A DNA stretch of 64,000 nucleotides, from positions 1 through 64,000 of the forward strand of contig JAEUHR010000008.1 in assembly GCA_016794425.1 (NCBI GenBank), in the 5' to 3' direction. The notes below the pieces were generated by a model. The model searched no databases. It saw nothing but the letters and a program-made list of their open reading frames with translations, and was not told where the DNA came from. Position 1 is the first letter of the stretch. Each line of letters starts with the position of its first letter. The translations under genes were made by a program, and so were the position numbers. Of this stretch, positions 55,399 through 64,000 are shown in pieces. Source of the stretch: Planctomycetota bacterium (GTDB taxonomy: Bacteria > Planctomycetota > UBA1135 > UBA2386).

Positions 55399-57286
55399 CG
55401 ACCGCGAACGGCCGCCCGCCACGTCCAGCTCCGATCCCGGGCCGCGGCGCGGTGCCGCGGTCCTCTGGCTCGTCGCCGCGCTGCTGATCGCGACCGCGAT
55501 CGGCGCCTGGCAGTTGCGGTTCCTCTGCGACGACGCCTACATCACGTTCCGCTACGTCGCCAATGCGCACGACGGCCTCGGCCTGGTGTGGAACGCGCCG
55601 CCGTTCCGGCCGGTCGAGGGCTACACGGGCTTCCTCTGGGCCCTGCTGCTGTGGGCGGTCTGGAGCTGGTTCGGGGTCGAGCCGCCTGCCGCCGCCAACG
55701 TGCTGTCGCTCGGCTTCGGACTCGCGACGTTCGGCGTCGCGGCGTGTGCTGCGCTGCGGTTGCGTGGCCGCGACGGCGCGCAGCTGCCGGCGGTCGTCGG
55801 CCTGACGGCGCTCGGTGTGATGGCGTGCAACCGCACCTTCCTGCAGTGGATGACCGGCGGGCTCGAGACGGCCCTGTTCAACCTCGGCTTCGTCGCCTGG
55901 GTGCTGCACGCGTTTCGCGCCGGGGCCGTGCCCGGCACACGTTGGCTCTCGGTCTGGTCGACCGCGGCGGCGGTGACCGCATTGACGCGGCCCGACGGCC
56001 TGCTGCTGGTCGCCGTGACCGGAGCCACGGCCTTCGTCCTCGTGCTGCGGCGTCGACTGTCGCCGGCGCGCGCCGCGTGCGGGCTGGCGCCGCTGCTGGT
56101 GATCGCTGCGCACGTCGCGTGGCGGCGCGGGTTCTACGGCGACTGGCTGCCGAACACCTACTACGCCAAGGTCACGGCGCCCTGGCCCGAGGCCGGCTGG
56201 CGCTATGCGTTCTGCTTTGCGTTCGAGCACGGTGCCTGGGTGTGGCCGCTGGTCGCAGCGGCGGCGCTGGTGACGGCGGTGGCGCGGTGTCGCGGGGTCG
56301 CGGCGGCGGCACGATGGTGCGACGAACGGCTGCCGGCCCTGGCCGCGGTGGCGGCGGCGGTGTTCCACGTCGCGTTCTACCTGGTGCGCGTGGGCGCCGA
56401 CCACTTCGAGTACCGGGTGCTGAGCCACACGGTGCCGCTCGGCACGCTGGCGACGGCCGCGCTGGCGGCGCACCTGCGGCGCGGCGCGCTGCTGCCGGTC
56501 GGCGCGATGGTGCTGACCGCACTGGCGTCGTCGGTCGGCTGGTGCCAGTACTGGCTGACCGAGCCCCGCCTCTACCCGCAGTACGACCCGCTGTGTGACA
56601 AGGTGCCGGCCTGGCTGCGCCCGGTGGTGCGCGAGTACGACCGACAGCAGCTGTGGCTGCAGCTGCAGTTCTGCTTCCGCACGCCGGTGCTGGCGATCTG
56701 GGTCGACAAGCAGCAGAAGGCCCTGCCCGAACGCGCGCGCATGGCCACCGACCCGCAGGACATTCCGGTCGTGCAGACCATCGCGGCCGGTTACCTGGCC
56801 TGGGTGCTGCCGGACATCGCCGTGGTCGACGAGCTCGGCCTCAACGATTGGGTCGGGGCGAGGACGCCGACCACCGAGTGGTACTTCTCGTTCCTGCCGC
56901 GCGAGCGCTGGATCGAGGTGCTCGACCGCACCGATCCGGACCACGATGGCCGGCACACGCGCGACGAGTTCGCTGCCGCGCTGGCGGCCGTGGCGGGCGC
57001 GCCGCCCGCGGCGATGCTCGAGTTCGTGGACCGGTGGCTGCTCCTGTTCGGCGGCCGGTTCGAAGACGCCCTCGCCGATGCGGAGGTGGAAGAACTGCGC
57101 GCGTTCCACGACCGCATGCGGTTCATCGCCCACGAACGTCGTGTGCCGGCCGAGTATCTGGCAGCGCTGGACCCGAACGTCACCATCGTCGACCGCCGCG
57201 TCGTCGTGCGGCCGCGACCGGTGCCGCTGACCGCGGAGCGAGTGCGCCAGATCGAGGACGAATGGCGGCGCCGGCTCGGCGGCTAG
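55370..57286 (+). CDS. GT-C-like polytopic membrane glycosyltransferase with an EF-hand
   Basis: The 638-residue protein has a short charged N-terminus, then about nine or ten hydrophobic helices (AAVLWLVAALLIATAIGAW first). After the first helix comes DDAYITFRYVANAHDGLGLVWN and PVEGYTGFLWALLLW, the acidic loop and 'EGYT' patch of GT-C glycosyltransferases (arabinofuranosyl/mannosyl-transferase-like). The soluble C-terminal part (from about residue 400) holds GYLAWVLPDIAVVDELGLND and an EF-hand loop DPDHDGRHTRDE (about 523-534), with the calcium-binding positions D1, D3, D5, G6 and E12 all present. The product is unknown. ATG at 55370 has GGAAGA before it and overlaps the hydrolase end; the frame is shared with no other gene. 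Confidence 0.72.
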   Translation: MDDCASSRTSDRERPPATSSSDPGPRRGAAVLWLVAALLIATAIGAWQLRFLCDDAYITFRYVANAHDGLGLVWNAPPFRPVEGYTGFLWALLLWAVWSWFGVEPPAAANVLSLGFGLATFGVAACAALRLRGRDGAQLPAVVGLTALGVMACNRTFLQWMTGGLETALFNLGFVAWVLHAFRAGAVPGTRWLSVWSTAAAVTALTRPDGLLLVAVTGATAFVLVLRRRLSPARAACGLAPLLVIAAHVAWRRGFYGDWLPNTYYAKVTAPWPEAGWRYAFCFAFEHGAWVWPLVAAAALVTAVARCRGVAAAARWCDERLPALAAVAAAVFHVAFYLVRVGADHFEYRVLSHTVPLGTLATAALAAHLRRGALLPVGAMVLTALASSVGWCQYWLTEPRLYPQYDPLCDKVPAWLRPVVREYDRQQLWLQLQFCFRTPVLAIWVDKQQKALPERARMATDPQDIPVVQTIAAGYLAWVLPDIAVVDELGLNDWVGARTPTTEWYFSFLPRERWIEVLDRTDPDHDGRHTRDEFAAALAAVAGAPPAAMLEFVDRWLLLFGGRFEDALADAEVEELRAFHDRMRFIAHERRVPAEYLAALDPNVTIVDRRVVVRPRPVPLTAERVRQIEDEWRRRLGG

Positions 57287-57346
57287 GAGACGGTGCGGCG
57301 GCCGGTCGCGGCGCGGACCGATCGCGCACGGGCCGTCGGCGGTCGC

Positions 57347-58546
57347 TCAGTCGGTCACGTGCACGAACGCAGCGTTGCTGACCTGGTAGTCGAAGGCCAG
57401 CGCAGGTCCCAGGCCCTGCAGCGCGAGCGGCATGTTCAGGAAGGCCGGGTCGTCGGGGATCGAGATGCCGACATCCAGGCGCGAGTTCGCCCCGACGGGG
57501 CCGACGAATGCGACGAAGCTGGTGACCGGATCGAGCAGCAGCGCGCCCCATTCGGTCGGCACCGCCGGGCCCAGCGACGATGCCGCGGCGATCGCCGCGA
57601 GACCGGGCTGGGCGGCGATCGACAGCGTCGCCGTCGCTCCCAGGGTGGGGTTCTCGTCGAGCCACATCTGCGGCTTGGTGGCCACGAACTCGTGGCTGAC
57701 GACGATGGGCTTGGTGGCGACGCTGTCGCCGCAGACCTGCTCGAGCGCGAACGCGTCGAGGCCGAGGCAGTGGTTGAAGAACGACGTGCTGACCTCGACG
57801 GCGTGCGCGAATGCCGGGCACGCCGGCCCACCGAACATCGACACGATGTTCGCGTGGTCGGCGGTCGTGTCGAGCAGGTGGTAGGCCTTCAGCGGCGCCG
57901 CGGTGCCGATCGCGTCGTAGTAGGGTTCGGCGTGCAGTGCCGGCGGCGTGATCCAGTCGCCCTGGCCGGCCAGCACACCGAGCGGCACTTCGACCATGTC
58001 CGGCGAGCCGTCGTTCGGCAACGCCGGCGCGAGCGCGAAGCCGCACTGGTAGCCGGGATTCTGCGCCAGCACGGTTGCGGTGTTGCCGCCGCCCATCGAG
58101 TGGCCGGCAATCGCGATCCGATCCGGCGCGAACGCGTTCGCGAACGGCCCGAACGCGTCGTTGTTCGCGGCCAGCACCGCACTGTGCAGCGCGATGCCGT
58201 CGAGCGGCTGCTGACTCCAGTCGAACAGGCTCGTGTCGCTGAGCACGACCACGAAGCCACGTTGCACCCAGGCGTCCGCGAGCTGCGAGTAGAGCACCGC
58301 GCCGGCGCCATAGCCGTGCAGGAACACGATGACCGGCCAGCCGCCGGTGCGTGGCAGGATCGGCGCATCGACGCCGGCGACGGCTGCCGGGTAGTGGATC
58401 CACGATGACAGCTGCGTGGCGCCGGCTCCGGTGGAGTTGCGCCATTCGACGTAGCGCGTTCCGATGGAGACCGGACCCTGAGCGGACACGGTCGCGGTGA
58501 TCGCGAGACCCAGCAGCGTCGATTGCCAGAAGCGATGGTGCGGCAC
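57347..58546 (-). CDS. secreted alpha/beta hydrolase (PET-hydrolase/cutinase-like type)
   Basis: The 399-residue protein has a signal peptide VPHHRFWQSTLLGLAITATVSA with Q at +1. The hydrolase core shows WPVIVFLHGYGAGAVLYSQL (oxyanion side), the nucleophile IAGHSMGGGNTATVLA, QGDWITPP and a histidine in LLDTTADHANIVSMF, typical of polyesterase/lipase-like enzymes of the platelet-activating-factor or chlorophyllase type. The last about 55 residues (LDVGISIPDDPAFLNMPLALQ...YQVSNAAFVHV) match the tail of the shared C-terminal module. It may cut ester bonds outside the cell. GTG at 58546 is the only start near the signal peptide. It is convergent with the membrane glycosyltransferase gene. Confidence 0.75.
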   Translation of the reverse strand: MPHHRFWQSTLLGLAITATVSAQGPVSIGTRYVEWRNSTGAGATQLSSWIHYPAAVAGVDAPILPRTGGWPVIVFLHGYGAGAVLYSQLADAWVQRGFVVVLSDTSLFDWSQQPLDGIALHSAVLAANNDAFGPFANAFAPDRIAIAGHSMGGGNTATVLAQNPGYQCGFALAPALPNDGSPDMVEVPLGVLAGQGDWITPPALHAEPYYDAIGTAAPLKAYHLLDTTADHANIVSMFGGPACPAFAHAVEVSTSFFNHCLGLDAFALEQVCGDSVATKPIVVSHEFVATKPQMWLDENPTLGATATLSIAAQPGLAAIAAASSLGPAVPTEWGALLLDPVTSFVAFVGPVGANSRLDVGISIPDDPAFLNMPLALQGLGPALAFDYQVSNAAFVHVTD

Positions 58547-58837
58547 GGTAGGAAGTCCGAGGTGAGGGCATGCCTCGGACCGCCGGCGAGCGGCCCGAAG
58601 TGCGGGGGAGGATAGCAATTCGCAGGGTGCCCGCGCGACCCCCTTCTTGGGCACGATTCCTTCCCGGCGGAAGCGTCGGCCGCGGGCCGTCGGGGCCGGC
58701 GCCTGGCGGGGCCGCGGCCCGTGCCTCGCTTCGGGGGACTCGACTACCACCGGAAGTAGCTGCCAGCCGCCTGCCTACGACCGGTGGGTGCAACACATGC
58801 CCACTCAACCCATCAGCTCAGGGGCTATCCTGCGCCG
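58547..58837. other. divergent intergenic region with a solo repeat
   Basis: This 291-bp spacer separates the starts of the secreted hydrolase and the threonine dehydratase-like gene, so promoters for both should be here. A solo IS-end-like repeat sits at 58798-58819, with GGCTATCCT (a possible -10) immediately after it. No other feature is seen. Confidence 0.4.
58798..58819 (+). repeat. solo copy of the IS-end-like 22-base repeat
   Basis: Reads TGCCCACTCAAC followed by CCATCAGCTC, differing from the copy at 42766 at one position. It ends 18 bp before the GTG start of the next gene. Confidence 0.6.
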
Positions 58838-59767
58838 GTGATCACCTTGGGGGCTGTGACCGCCGCGGCCGCGCGCATCCGCGAGTTCGTGCACCGGACG
58901 CCGGTGCTGACCTCGCGCACGCTCGACGCCGCCGTCGGGGCGAGCGTGTTCTGCAAGTGCGAGAACCTGCAGAAGGTCGGCGCCTTCAAGGCGCGAGGTG
59001 CCTGCAACGCGGTGTTCGCGCTGCCGCCCGATGTCGCGGCGCGCGGCGTCGTCACGCACAGCAGCGGCAACCATGCGGCGGCCCTGGCCTACGCCGCACG
59101 TGCGCGCGGCGTCCCGTGTGCGGTCGTGATGCCGGATACGGCGCCGGCGATCAAGGTCGACGCGGTGCGCGGCTACGGCGCCGAGATCCGCTTCTGCAAG
59201 CCCGCCGATCGCGACGCGGTCTGTGCCGCGTGGCAGCGGGAGCGCGGCATGCACCTCGTGCACCCGTTCGAGGATCCCGACGTGATCGCCGGGCAGGGCA
59301 CCGCGGCCCTCGAACTGCTCGAGCAGGTGCCCGAACTCGACGCCGTGGTCACGCCGGTCGGTGGCGGCGGCCTGTGCGCCGGCACGGCAGTCGTCGTGCG
59401 CGCGCTGCGGCCGGCGGCGCAGGTGGTCGCGGCCGAGCCGGCGGCGGTCGACGACGCCGCCCGGTCGCTGGCGACCGGCGTGCGGCAGCCGCGCGTCGAC
59501 GGCGCCAAGAGCTGGGCCGACGGGCTGATGACCGGGCTCGGCGAACCCAACTTCCGGCTGCTGCGCGAACACCGCGTGCGCGTCGTCACCGTCGACGAGC
59601 CGGCGATCGTCGCGGCAGCGCGCTTCTTCCTGCAGCGCATGAAGCTCGTGGTCGAGCCGAGCGCGGCGACCGTGCTGGCGGCCCTGCACGCCGATGGCGG
59701 CGCGCTGCAAGGCCGGCGCGTGGGCCTCGTGCTCAGCGGCGGCAACACCGACTTCGCGTGGCTCTGA
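58838..59767 (+). CDS. PLP-dependent threonine dehydratase / serine racemase-like enzyme
   Basis: The 309-residue fold-type II enzyme has the PLP lysine in NLQKVGAFKARGACNA, the phosphate/substrate loop SSGNHAAALAYAA and the tetraglycine loop VTPVGGGGLCAGTAV, ending LVLSGGNTDFAWL. It lacks the C-terminal regulatory (ACT-like) domain of biosynthetic IlvA, so it is closer to catabolic threonine ammonia-lyase or serine racemase; both convert or deaminate hydroxy amino acids. The start is GTG at 58838; the ATG-like frame at 58784 reads through the solo repeat. It is convergent with the CBS gene, 6 bp apart. Confidence 0.83.
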   Translation: MITLGAVTAAAARIREFVHRTPVLTSRTLDAAVGASVFCKCENLQKVGAFKARGACNAVFALPPDVAARGVVTHSSGNHAAALAYAARARGVPCAVVMPDTAPAIKVDAVRGYGAEIRFCKPADRDAVCAAWQRERGMHLVHPFEDPDVIAGQGTAALELLEQVPELDAVVTPVGGGGLCAGTAVVVRALRPAAQVVAAEPAAVDDAARSLATGVRQPRVDGAKSWADGLMTGLGEPNFRLLREHRVRVVTVDEPAIVAAARFFLQRMKLVVEPSAATVLAALHADGGALQGRRVGLVLSGGNTDFAWL

Positions 59768-59773
59768 TGCGGG

Positions 59774-60295
59774 TCACCGACCCTTCGGTGGCATGCCGGC
59801 GAGCGGGCGCAGCAGGTCCAGCGTGGTGACGATGCCGACCAGCCGGCCGCGCTGCACGACCATCAGCCGGTGCACCTCGCGCTGCACCATGAGGCGCGCC
59901 GCTTCGGCGAGACCGGTGTCCGGCGCCACGCTGGCAACGTCGGTGGTCATCACGTCGCCGGCGCACAGGCCGCTGCCGCGCGGCCGGCGGTAGGCCACGG
60001 GCTCGGTTTCCTCGGCGTCGAGCACGGTGTCCTCGAAGCCCAGTTCTTCGGGTGCCTCGCTGTCTTCGGCGCGGCGTCGTACCAGGTCCTTGTTGGACAG
60101 TACGCCGAGCATCTGGTCGTCGTCGTCGAGCACCGGCACGCCGCTGATGCGCGCGTCGGCGAGCACGCGTTCGACCTCCTCCAGCGCATCGGTGGCGCGC
60201 ACGTGCACCAGCTCGCGCTGCATCACGTCGGCCACTCGGATCTCTGCGAACGCCACTGGCACCACCGTGCCGGTGTCCGGTTTCCGCGTCTTCAT
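59774..60295 (-). CDS. CBS-domain pair protein
   Basis: The 173-residue protein has two CBS motifs: VADVMQRELVHVRATDALEEVERVLADARISGVPVLDDDDQMLGVLSNKDLV (about 20-75) and AGDVMTTDVASVAPDTGLAEAARLMVQREVHRLMVVQRGRLVGIVTTLDLLRPL (about 110-165). Such pairs bind adenine nucleotides (AMP, ATP, SAM) and act as energy sensors. A basic N-terminus MKTRKPDTG precedes. ATG at 60295 has AGGTG five bases upstream, better than an ATG at 60310. It is divergent from the UspA gene, so both may be induced by the same stress. Confidence 0.85.
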   Translation of the reverse strand: MKTRKPDTGTVVPVAFAEIRVADVMQRELVHVRATDALEEVERVLADARISGVPVLDDDDQMLGVLSNKDLVRRRAEDSEAPEELGFEDTVLDAEETEPVAYRRPRGSGLCAGDVMTTDVASVAPDTGLAEAARLMVQREVHRLMVVQRGRLVGIVTTLDLLRPLAGMPPKGR

Positions 60296-60472
60296 CACGA
60301 CACCTCGCATGCCGGTCGAACCCCGGCGCCACCGCGCGACTTTCGCCGGTGGTCGAAGACCGCATGGCCGATCGGCCCGAGGTGGCGCATGCTCTACGCC
60401 TTGCGGACCGGACGTTCGTGGCCGCCGGGCGGCACCGGGCGACCGATCCGGCCCTGACCCAGGAGGCGCCAG
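60296..60472. other. shared divergent promoter region of CBS and UspA genes
   Basis: This 177-bp spacer must hold the promoters of both genes. A ribosome site GGAGG lies nine bases before the UspA start. I see no clear -35/-10 pair or palindrome. Confidence 0.4.
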
Positions 60473-60913
60473 ATGCCAGGCATCGTGTTGACGACGGATC
60501 TCTCCGACCAATCGAAGCGCGCGTTCGCCCCGGTGCGGCAGCTCGCGCAGAGGCTCGGCCTCGACGTCACGCTGGTCGCGGTGCTCGAGGACCTGCCGTT
60601 CGAGCCGACCGGCGGTGGCCTGATGGCGACCTATCCCGACCGGCAGCAGGTCAAGCGCGACTGGCAGACGGCGATCGACAAACTCGCCGGCGAGTTCGGC
60701 CGCGATCTCTGCAAGCAGGCGGTCGTGCTCGACGCCGCCGACGTCGCGAAGGCGATCGTCGACTACGCGGCGTCGACCAAGGCCGACTACGTCGCGATGG
60801 CGACCCACGGCCGCAGCGGCCTGCGGCGCCTGCTGCTCGGCTCCGTCGCCGAGCTGGTGCTGCGGCACGCGCACGTGCCGGTCGTGCTCTACCCGCCGCC
60901 GGCCGCGAGCTGA
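60473..60913 (+). CDS. UspA-family universal stress protein
   Basis: The 146-residue single-domain protein begins [21 protein letters not shown] and has the ATP-binding motif [17 protein letters not shown] (G-x2-G-x9-G-S), so it is of the ATP-binding type. It ends [13 protein letters not shown]. Usp proteins rise under starvation and oxidative or osmotic stress. A strong CAGGAGG-CGCCAG-ATG ribosome site precedes the start. The last 25 bp overlap the convergent EI24-like gene. Confidence 0.88.
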   Translation: MPGIVLTTDLSDQSKRAFAPVRQLAQRLGLDVTLVAVLEDLPFEPTGGGLMATYPDRQQVKRDWQTAIDKLAGEFGRDLCKQAVVLDAADVAKAIVDYAASTKADYVAMATHGRSGLRRLLLGSVAELVLRHAHVPVVLYPPPAAS

Positions 60914-61575
60914 TCGCCGCGCCACCGTTCGAAGCGGTGCACCATCATCGCGGTCGCGAACACCGGCGTGACCAGGTTCAGCAGCGGCACCGTCAGCAGG
61001 AACGCCAGCCCGGCGCCGGTCAGCAGCAGTTCGCCGGCGTGCGCGGCGCGCAGCGTGCGCGTGCGTGCCCGGTCGAGGCGGCGCAGCGCCACGAGATCGA
61101 AGTACTCGCGGCCCAGCAGCAGGCCGTTCACGACGAAGAAGCCGACCGGATAGGCGAACGGCAGGAACCAGAGCAGCAGCAGCGACAGCAGCAGCACGTT
61201 GGCCGCCACCACCAGCGCCAGGAACTGCAGCGAGGCCGCCAGTGCCTGGTGGAACGGCAGTCCCGGCGCCGGCGTCAGGTACGGATAGTGGCGCCGTTCG
61301 ACCAGCGTCGCGACGCGCTCGAGGAACAGGCCGACGAACGCGCTGGTGACCACCGGGAACAGGAACCACGCCAGCAGCACGGCCGCGAACGCGCCGAACC
61401 AGTCGAGCGTCGTGTGGGCCCAGCCGGTCGTGACCCAGACGTCGGTCAGCAGCCAGTCGATCAGCCACCAGAGGCCGACGAACACCGCGAGACTCAGCAG
61501 CGCGCAGGTGCCGAGCACGCCGAGCACCCGGCGATCGAACAGCTGGCCGAACGCGAGCGAGAAGGCGCGCAGCAT
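60889..61575 (-). CDS. EI24/CysZ-like integral membrane protein
   Basis: The 228-residue protein has about five hydrophobic segments: [84 protein letters not shown] and [20 protein letters not shown]. The internal [13 protein letters not shown] and [13 protein letters not shown] patches fit the EI24/CysZ (PF07264) family, which includes sulfate transport and membrane proteins of unclear function. The end overlaps the UspA gene by 25 bp tail-to-tail. The M24 peptidase gene starts upstream with its stop 4 bp away, so they may be cotranscribed. Confidence 0.75.
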   Translation of the reverse strand: MLRAFSLAFGQLFDRRVLGVLGTCALLSLAVFVGLWWLIDWLLTDVWVTTGWAHTTLDWFGAFAAVLLAWFLFPVVTSAFVGLFLERVATLVERRHYPYLTPAPGLPFHQALAASLQFLALVVAANVLLLSLLLLWFLPFAYPVGFFVVNGLLLGREYFDLVALRRLDRARTRTLRAAHAGELLLTGAGLAFLLTVPLLNLVTPVFATAMMVHRFERWRGDQLAAGGG

Positions 61576-61579
61576 GCGA

Positions 61580-62992
61580 TCAGCTGCCGCCGCTGCCGAC
61601 CAGCGCCTCGATCGCCACGCGTTCCTTCGGCACCGCAGCGGTCAGCACTTCGTGGCCGCCGTCGGTGCAGAGCACGTCGTCCTCGATGCGGATGCCGCCG
61701 AAGCCGCGCAGCGAGTTCATGGTCAGGTAGCGTTCCGCGCGCGCGAAGTCGACCTGGCCCTTGAAGCGCTTCTTGAACGTCGCGTCGCGCAGGATCGCCG
61801 GCACGAAGTAGACGCCCGGTTCGATCGTCACGCACATGCCCGGCGCCAGGTCGAGGTCCAGCCGCAGGTAGGCGGTGCCGAACTGGTCGCTGCGCTTGCG
61901 GCCCGCGGCGTAGGCGACGCGGTCGCCGAACGCTTCCATGTCGTGCACGTCGAGGCCGAGCAGGTGGCCGACGCCGTGCGGAAAGAACATCGCGTGCGCG
62001 CCGCTGGCGACCAGCTCGTCCGCGTCGCCGTGCATCAGGCCGAGCTGCGCGAGCCCGTCGGCCAGCACGCGGCAGGCGAGCAGGTGCACGTCGCGGTAGC
62101 GCACGCCGGGCCGCACGGCCTCGATCGCGGCCTGCTCGGCGGCGAGCACCACGTCGTAGACGTCGCACGCCTCCGGCGAGAAGCGGCCGCCGACCGGCCA
62201 GGTCCGCGTCACGTCGGCGCAGTAGCCGGACGCCGTCTCGGCGCCGGCGTCGAGCAGCACGAGGTCGGTCTCGTGCAGCAGGTTGCCGTGGGCGTGGTTG
62301 TGCAGCACTTCGCCGCGCACCGACAGGATCGTGTTGTACGCCGGCACGCAGCCGTGGCGCGCGAACGTGCCCTCGACGTGGCCGACGAGTTCCTGTTCGT
62401 AGATGCCGGTGCGCGTGCGCGCCATCGCCAGCGTGTGCGCCTCGCGCGTCACGGCGGCGGCGCGGCGCATCTCGGCGAGCTCCTCGGCGGTGCGGTGGTT
62501 GCGCAGCGCGGCGACCGCGGCCACGAGGTCCGGGTGCGCGACGCGCGCGGCATCGTGGAAGTCGACCTCGGCGCCGGTGATCGCGTTCGCCTCGGCCGTG
62601 GCGCGCGGATCGGCGATCGCGATCGTGCGCACGGTGCGCTTGCCGCACTTCTTGCGCACGAACGCCGCCAGTTCGCCGCGTGCCACCACCGCGGTGACCC
62701 CGACGGCCTTCTTGACGTCGGCGAAGCCGGGCACCGGACCGTGCCACAGCGCGTCGGCCTGCGTGCGTTCGTCGAGGAACAGCGTCACCGAGCCGTCCTT
62801 CGGGTCGAACAGCGCGGCTGCGTTCGGCTCCGGCTCCGGGAAGAAGAACAGGAACGTGCTGTCGGCGCGGAACGGGTGCCAGTTGGCCGGGTAGTTGCGG
62901 GCGATCCAGCCGCCGGCCATCAGCAGCACGGGCGTGTCGATCGCGGCCAGGAACTGACGACGGCGGGCCTTGTGGTGCGCGGGGGTCGGCAT
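61580..62992 (-). CDS. M24 metallopeptidase, Xaa-Pro aminopeptidase type
   Basis: The 470-residue protein has the creatinase-like N-terminal domain (about 1-180: MPTPAHHKARRRQFLAAIDTPVLLMAGG, DSTFLFFFPEPEPNAA) and the catalytic pita-bread domain with all five metal ligands: LLDAGAE, CADVTRTWPVGG, FFPHGVGHLLGLDVHD, VTIEPGVYF and GIRIEDDVL. It removes an N-terminal residue before proline. No signal peptide is seen, so it acts in the cytoplasm. ATG at 62992 is the natural start; 95 further upstream codons in frame are arginine-rich shadow. The next gene's stop is 4 bp from its own. Confidence 0.88.
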   Translation of the reverse strand: MPTPAHHKARRRQFLAAIDTPVLLMAGGWIARNYPANWHPFRADSTFLFFFPEPEPNAAALFDPKDGSVTLFLDERTQADALWHGPVPGFADVKKAVGVTAVVARGELAAFVRKKCGKRTVRTIAIADPRATAEANAITGAEVDFHDAARVAHPDLVAAVAALRNHRTAEELAEMRRAAAVTREAHTLAMARTRTGIYEQELVGHVEGTFARHGCVPAYNTILSVRGEVLHNHAHGNLLHETDLVLLDAGAETASGYCADVTRTWPVGGRFSPEACDVYDVVLAAEQAAIEAVRPGVRYRDVHLLACRVLADGLAQLGLMHGDADELVASGAHAMFFPHGVGHLLGLDVHDMEAFGDRVAYAAGRKRSDQFGTAYLRLDLDLAPGMCVTIEPGVYFVPAILRDATFKKRFKGQVDFARAERYLTMNSLRGFGGIRIEDDVLCTDGGHEVLTAAVPKERVAIEALVGSGGS

Positions 62993-63123
62993 GCGGCCCG
63001 CGAGCGTAGGCGGTGCCCGCTCCGCGTGCATCGGCCGAGCTTCGGTCGCGGCGCAGATCGCCTTCCGGAAGTAACCTGACGGCCCTGGCGTCCCAGCCGC
63101 CCACTCCGCTCCGCGCTCTCCCG

Positions 63124-64000
63124 ATGCAAGCCAAGCCCCTCGTCGCGGTCGCTGCGGCCGCCGTTTCCCTGTTGCTCGGTTGGTGGTGGTTCGCGCACGA
63201 AGGTGTGCCGCAGGTGCCGGCACCGCCGTCGACCACTCCGGTGGCCGAGACCGCGGTGCCGGCCGCCGGTGCGGCACCTGCCGCCGCGGCAGATCGCCCG
63301 GCCGAAGCCGCCGCGGGGGGCGTCGAGCGCACCGAGGTCGTCGGCGCTGTTGCCGATCCGCGGGGCTCGGCGACCTACGAAGTGCGCGGCAGGCTGGTCG
63401 ATGTGCACGGGGCGCCGAGGGTCGGGGTCGAACTCGGCGTGTCGACGTGGCCGGCGGACGGCGCCACCGACGGCGGGCCCGAGCTCGGTCCGGACCAGCG
63501 GCCGAAGTCGGACCGCGAGGGTCGGTTCCGCCTGTCGATCCCCGTCGGCAGCGACGGGCAGCTGCACGTGCAGGGCGGCGAACTCGAGTTCGCCGCCGAA
63601 TCGCCGCGGTTCCGCAGCGCGGCCGGCGACCAGGACCTCGGCGACCTCGTCGTGCTGCGCGCCAGTTCGCTGGCCGGCGTGGTGCAGGACGAACTGGGCC
63701 GGCCGGTCGCCGACGTGAAGGTCGAGGCGACGCTCGGTGCGTTCCTGTTCGACACGCGCAGCGGCACCAAGACCGGCGCCGACGGCCGGTTCACGATCGG
63801 CAAGCTGCGGCCCGGCAAGTGGGTCCTGCGCACCGCGTCGAGCCGCTTCCTGCCGACGGCTCTCGACGTCGAGGTCGCGAGCGAGCAGCAGCAGACCGAT
63901 CTCGTCGTGACCGTTCGCACCGGTGACGCGATCGCCGGTCGGGTCGTCGACGATCGCGGCGTCGGTGTCGCCGGCTTCCGCGTCGCCTGCAAGCGGCGCG
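63124..64000 (+). CDS. membrane-anchored carboxypeptidase-regulatory-like domain protein (runs off window)
   Basis: The first 292 codons are visible. A signal-anchor (MQAKPLVAVAAAAVSLLLGWWWF) is followed by an alanine/proline-rich linker (about 28-85) and at least three beta-sandwich domains of the carboxypeptidase-regulatory type: VRGRLVDVHGAPRVGVELGVS...DREGRFRLSIPVG, LAGVVQDELGRPVADVKVEATLG...GADGRFTIGKLRPG and IAGRVVDDRGVGVAGFRVAC. This resembles the outer part of the tethered sigma factor at 19535-22555 but without a sigma domain. ATG at 63124; no ribosome site is visible. The gene is incomplete at its 3' end. Confidence 0.75.
   Translation, partial: MQAKPLVAVAAAAVSLLLGWWWFAHEGVPQVPAPPSTTPVAETAVPAAGAAPAAAADRPAEAAAGGVERTEVVGAVADPRGSATYEVRGRLVDVHGAPRVGVELGVSTWPADGATDGGPELGPDQRPKSDREGRFRLSIPVGSDGQLHVQGGELEFAAESPRFRSAAGDQDLGDLVVLRASSLAGVVQDELGRPVADVKVEATLGAFLFDTRSGTKTGADGRFTIGKLRPGKWVLRTASSRFLPTALDVEVASEQQQTDLVVTVRTGDAIAGRVVDDRGVGVAGFRVACKRR

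Overview
The window is a GC-rich (about 70 percent by eye) bacterial chromosome segment with tightly packed genes on both strands. The best guess is a member of the Planctomycetota. This is inferred from an ECF sigma factor followed by a Hanks-type kinase with a TPR-like tail, a sigma factor fused to a membrane anchor and carboxypeptidase-regulatory-like domains, large secreted 'NGDLVVGG...WNGSAW.PLG' propeller proteins, an RCC1-like secreted protein, a secreted CHAT protein and a multiheme cytochrome. No rRNA, tRNA or CRISPR array was found.

Layout. 1-2734 (minus): the 5' end of rtcB, then a relic of a type I restriction-modification locus: a 68-residue in-frame joint of an HsdM start with an HsdS end, a Schlafen/AlbA_2 ATPase-like protein and a NucS-like PD-(D/E)XK nuclease, chained by 4-bp ATGA overlaps. 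2838-8390: shikimate genes aroC, aroA-aroK fusion and aroB, interrupted by a self-contained ArsR plus double-SRPBCC operon with a visible operator over its start. 8560-12298: ECF sigma factor plus Ser/Thr kinase. 12306-19477: four secreted proteins, including a propeller and an RCC1 protein fired divergently. 19535-22555: a membrane-tethered sigma factor. 22705-25776: hydroxyacyl-CoA dehydrogenase/enoyl-CoA hydratase fusion with two small genes. 25845-30545: two paralogous membrane proteins with a possible barstar-like domain flanking an Omp85-like protein and a second propeller. 30670-34283: exonuclease, secreted protein and HEAT-repeat protein. 34282-35502: an insertion sequence with 12-bp terminal inverted repeats between two convergent genes. 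35502-42630: five-heme cytochrome, RlmD-like methyltransferase, acyltransferase and fused 2-oxoacid dehydrogenase E1. 42835-50706: secreted TPR-like protein, orphan DNA methyltransferase and secreted CHAT-PDZ protein. 50726-64000: AMP-ligase, pseudouridine synthase, glycoside hydrolase, GT-C-like membrane protein with an EF-hand, secreted alpha/beta hydrolase, threonine dehydratase-like enzyme, CBS protein, UspA, EI24-like protein, M24 peptidase and the start of another regulatory-domain membrane protein.

Cross-cutting themes. (1) Six otherwise unrelated secreted proteins share a C-terminal signature (hydrophobic strand, LG, aromatic, Q, then SNA near the end); in four it lies in a longer module with a conserved PGC/GC motif. 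It looks like a common sorting or attachment domain. (2) Nine or ten of twelve predicted signal peptides put glutamine at the +1 position after cleavage, the pattern known as the Q-rule in Bacteroidetes, which suggests N-terminal pyroglutamate on exported proteins. (3) A 22-base sequence matching the ends of the insertion sequence occurs alone at three intergenic sites. (4) Convergent genes are often separated by fewer than 25 bp, leaving little room for intrinsic terminators.
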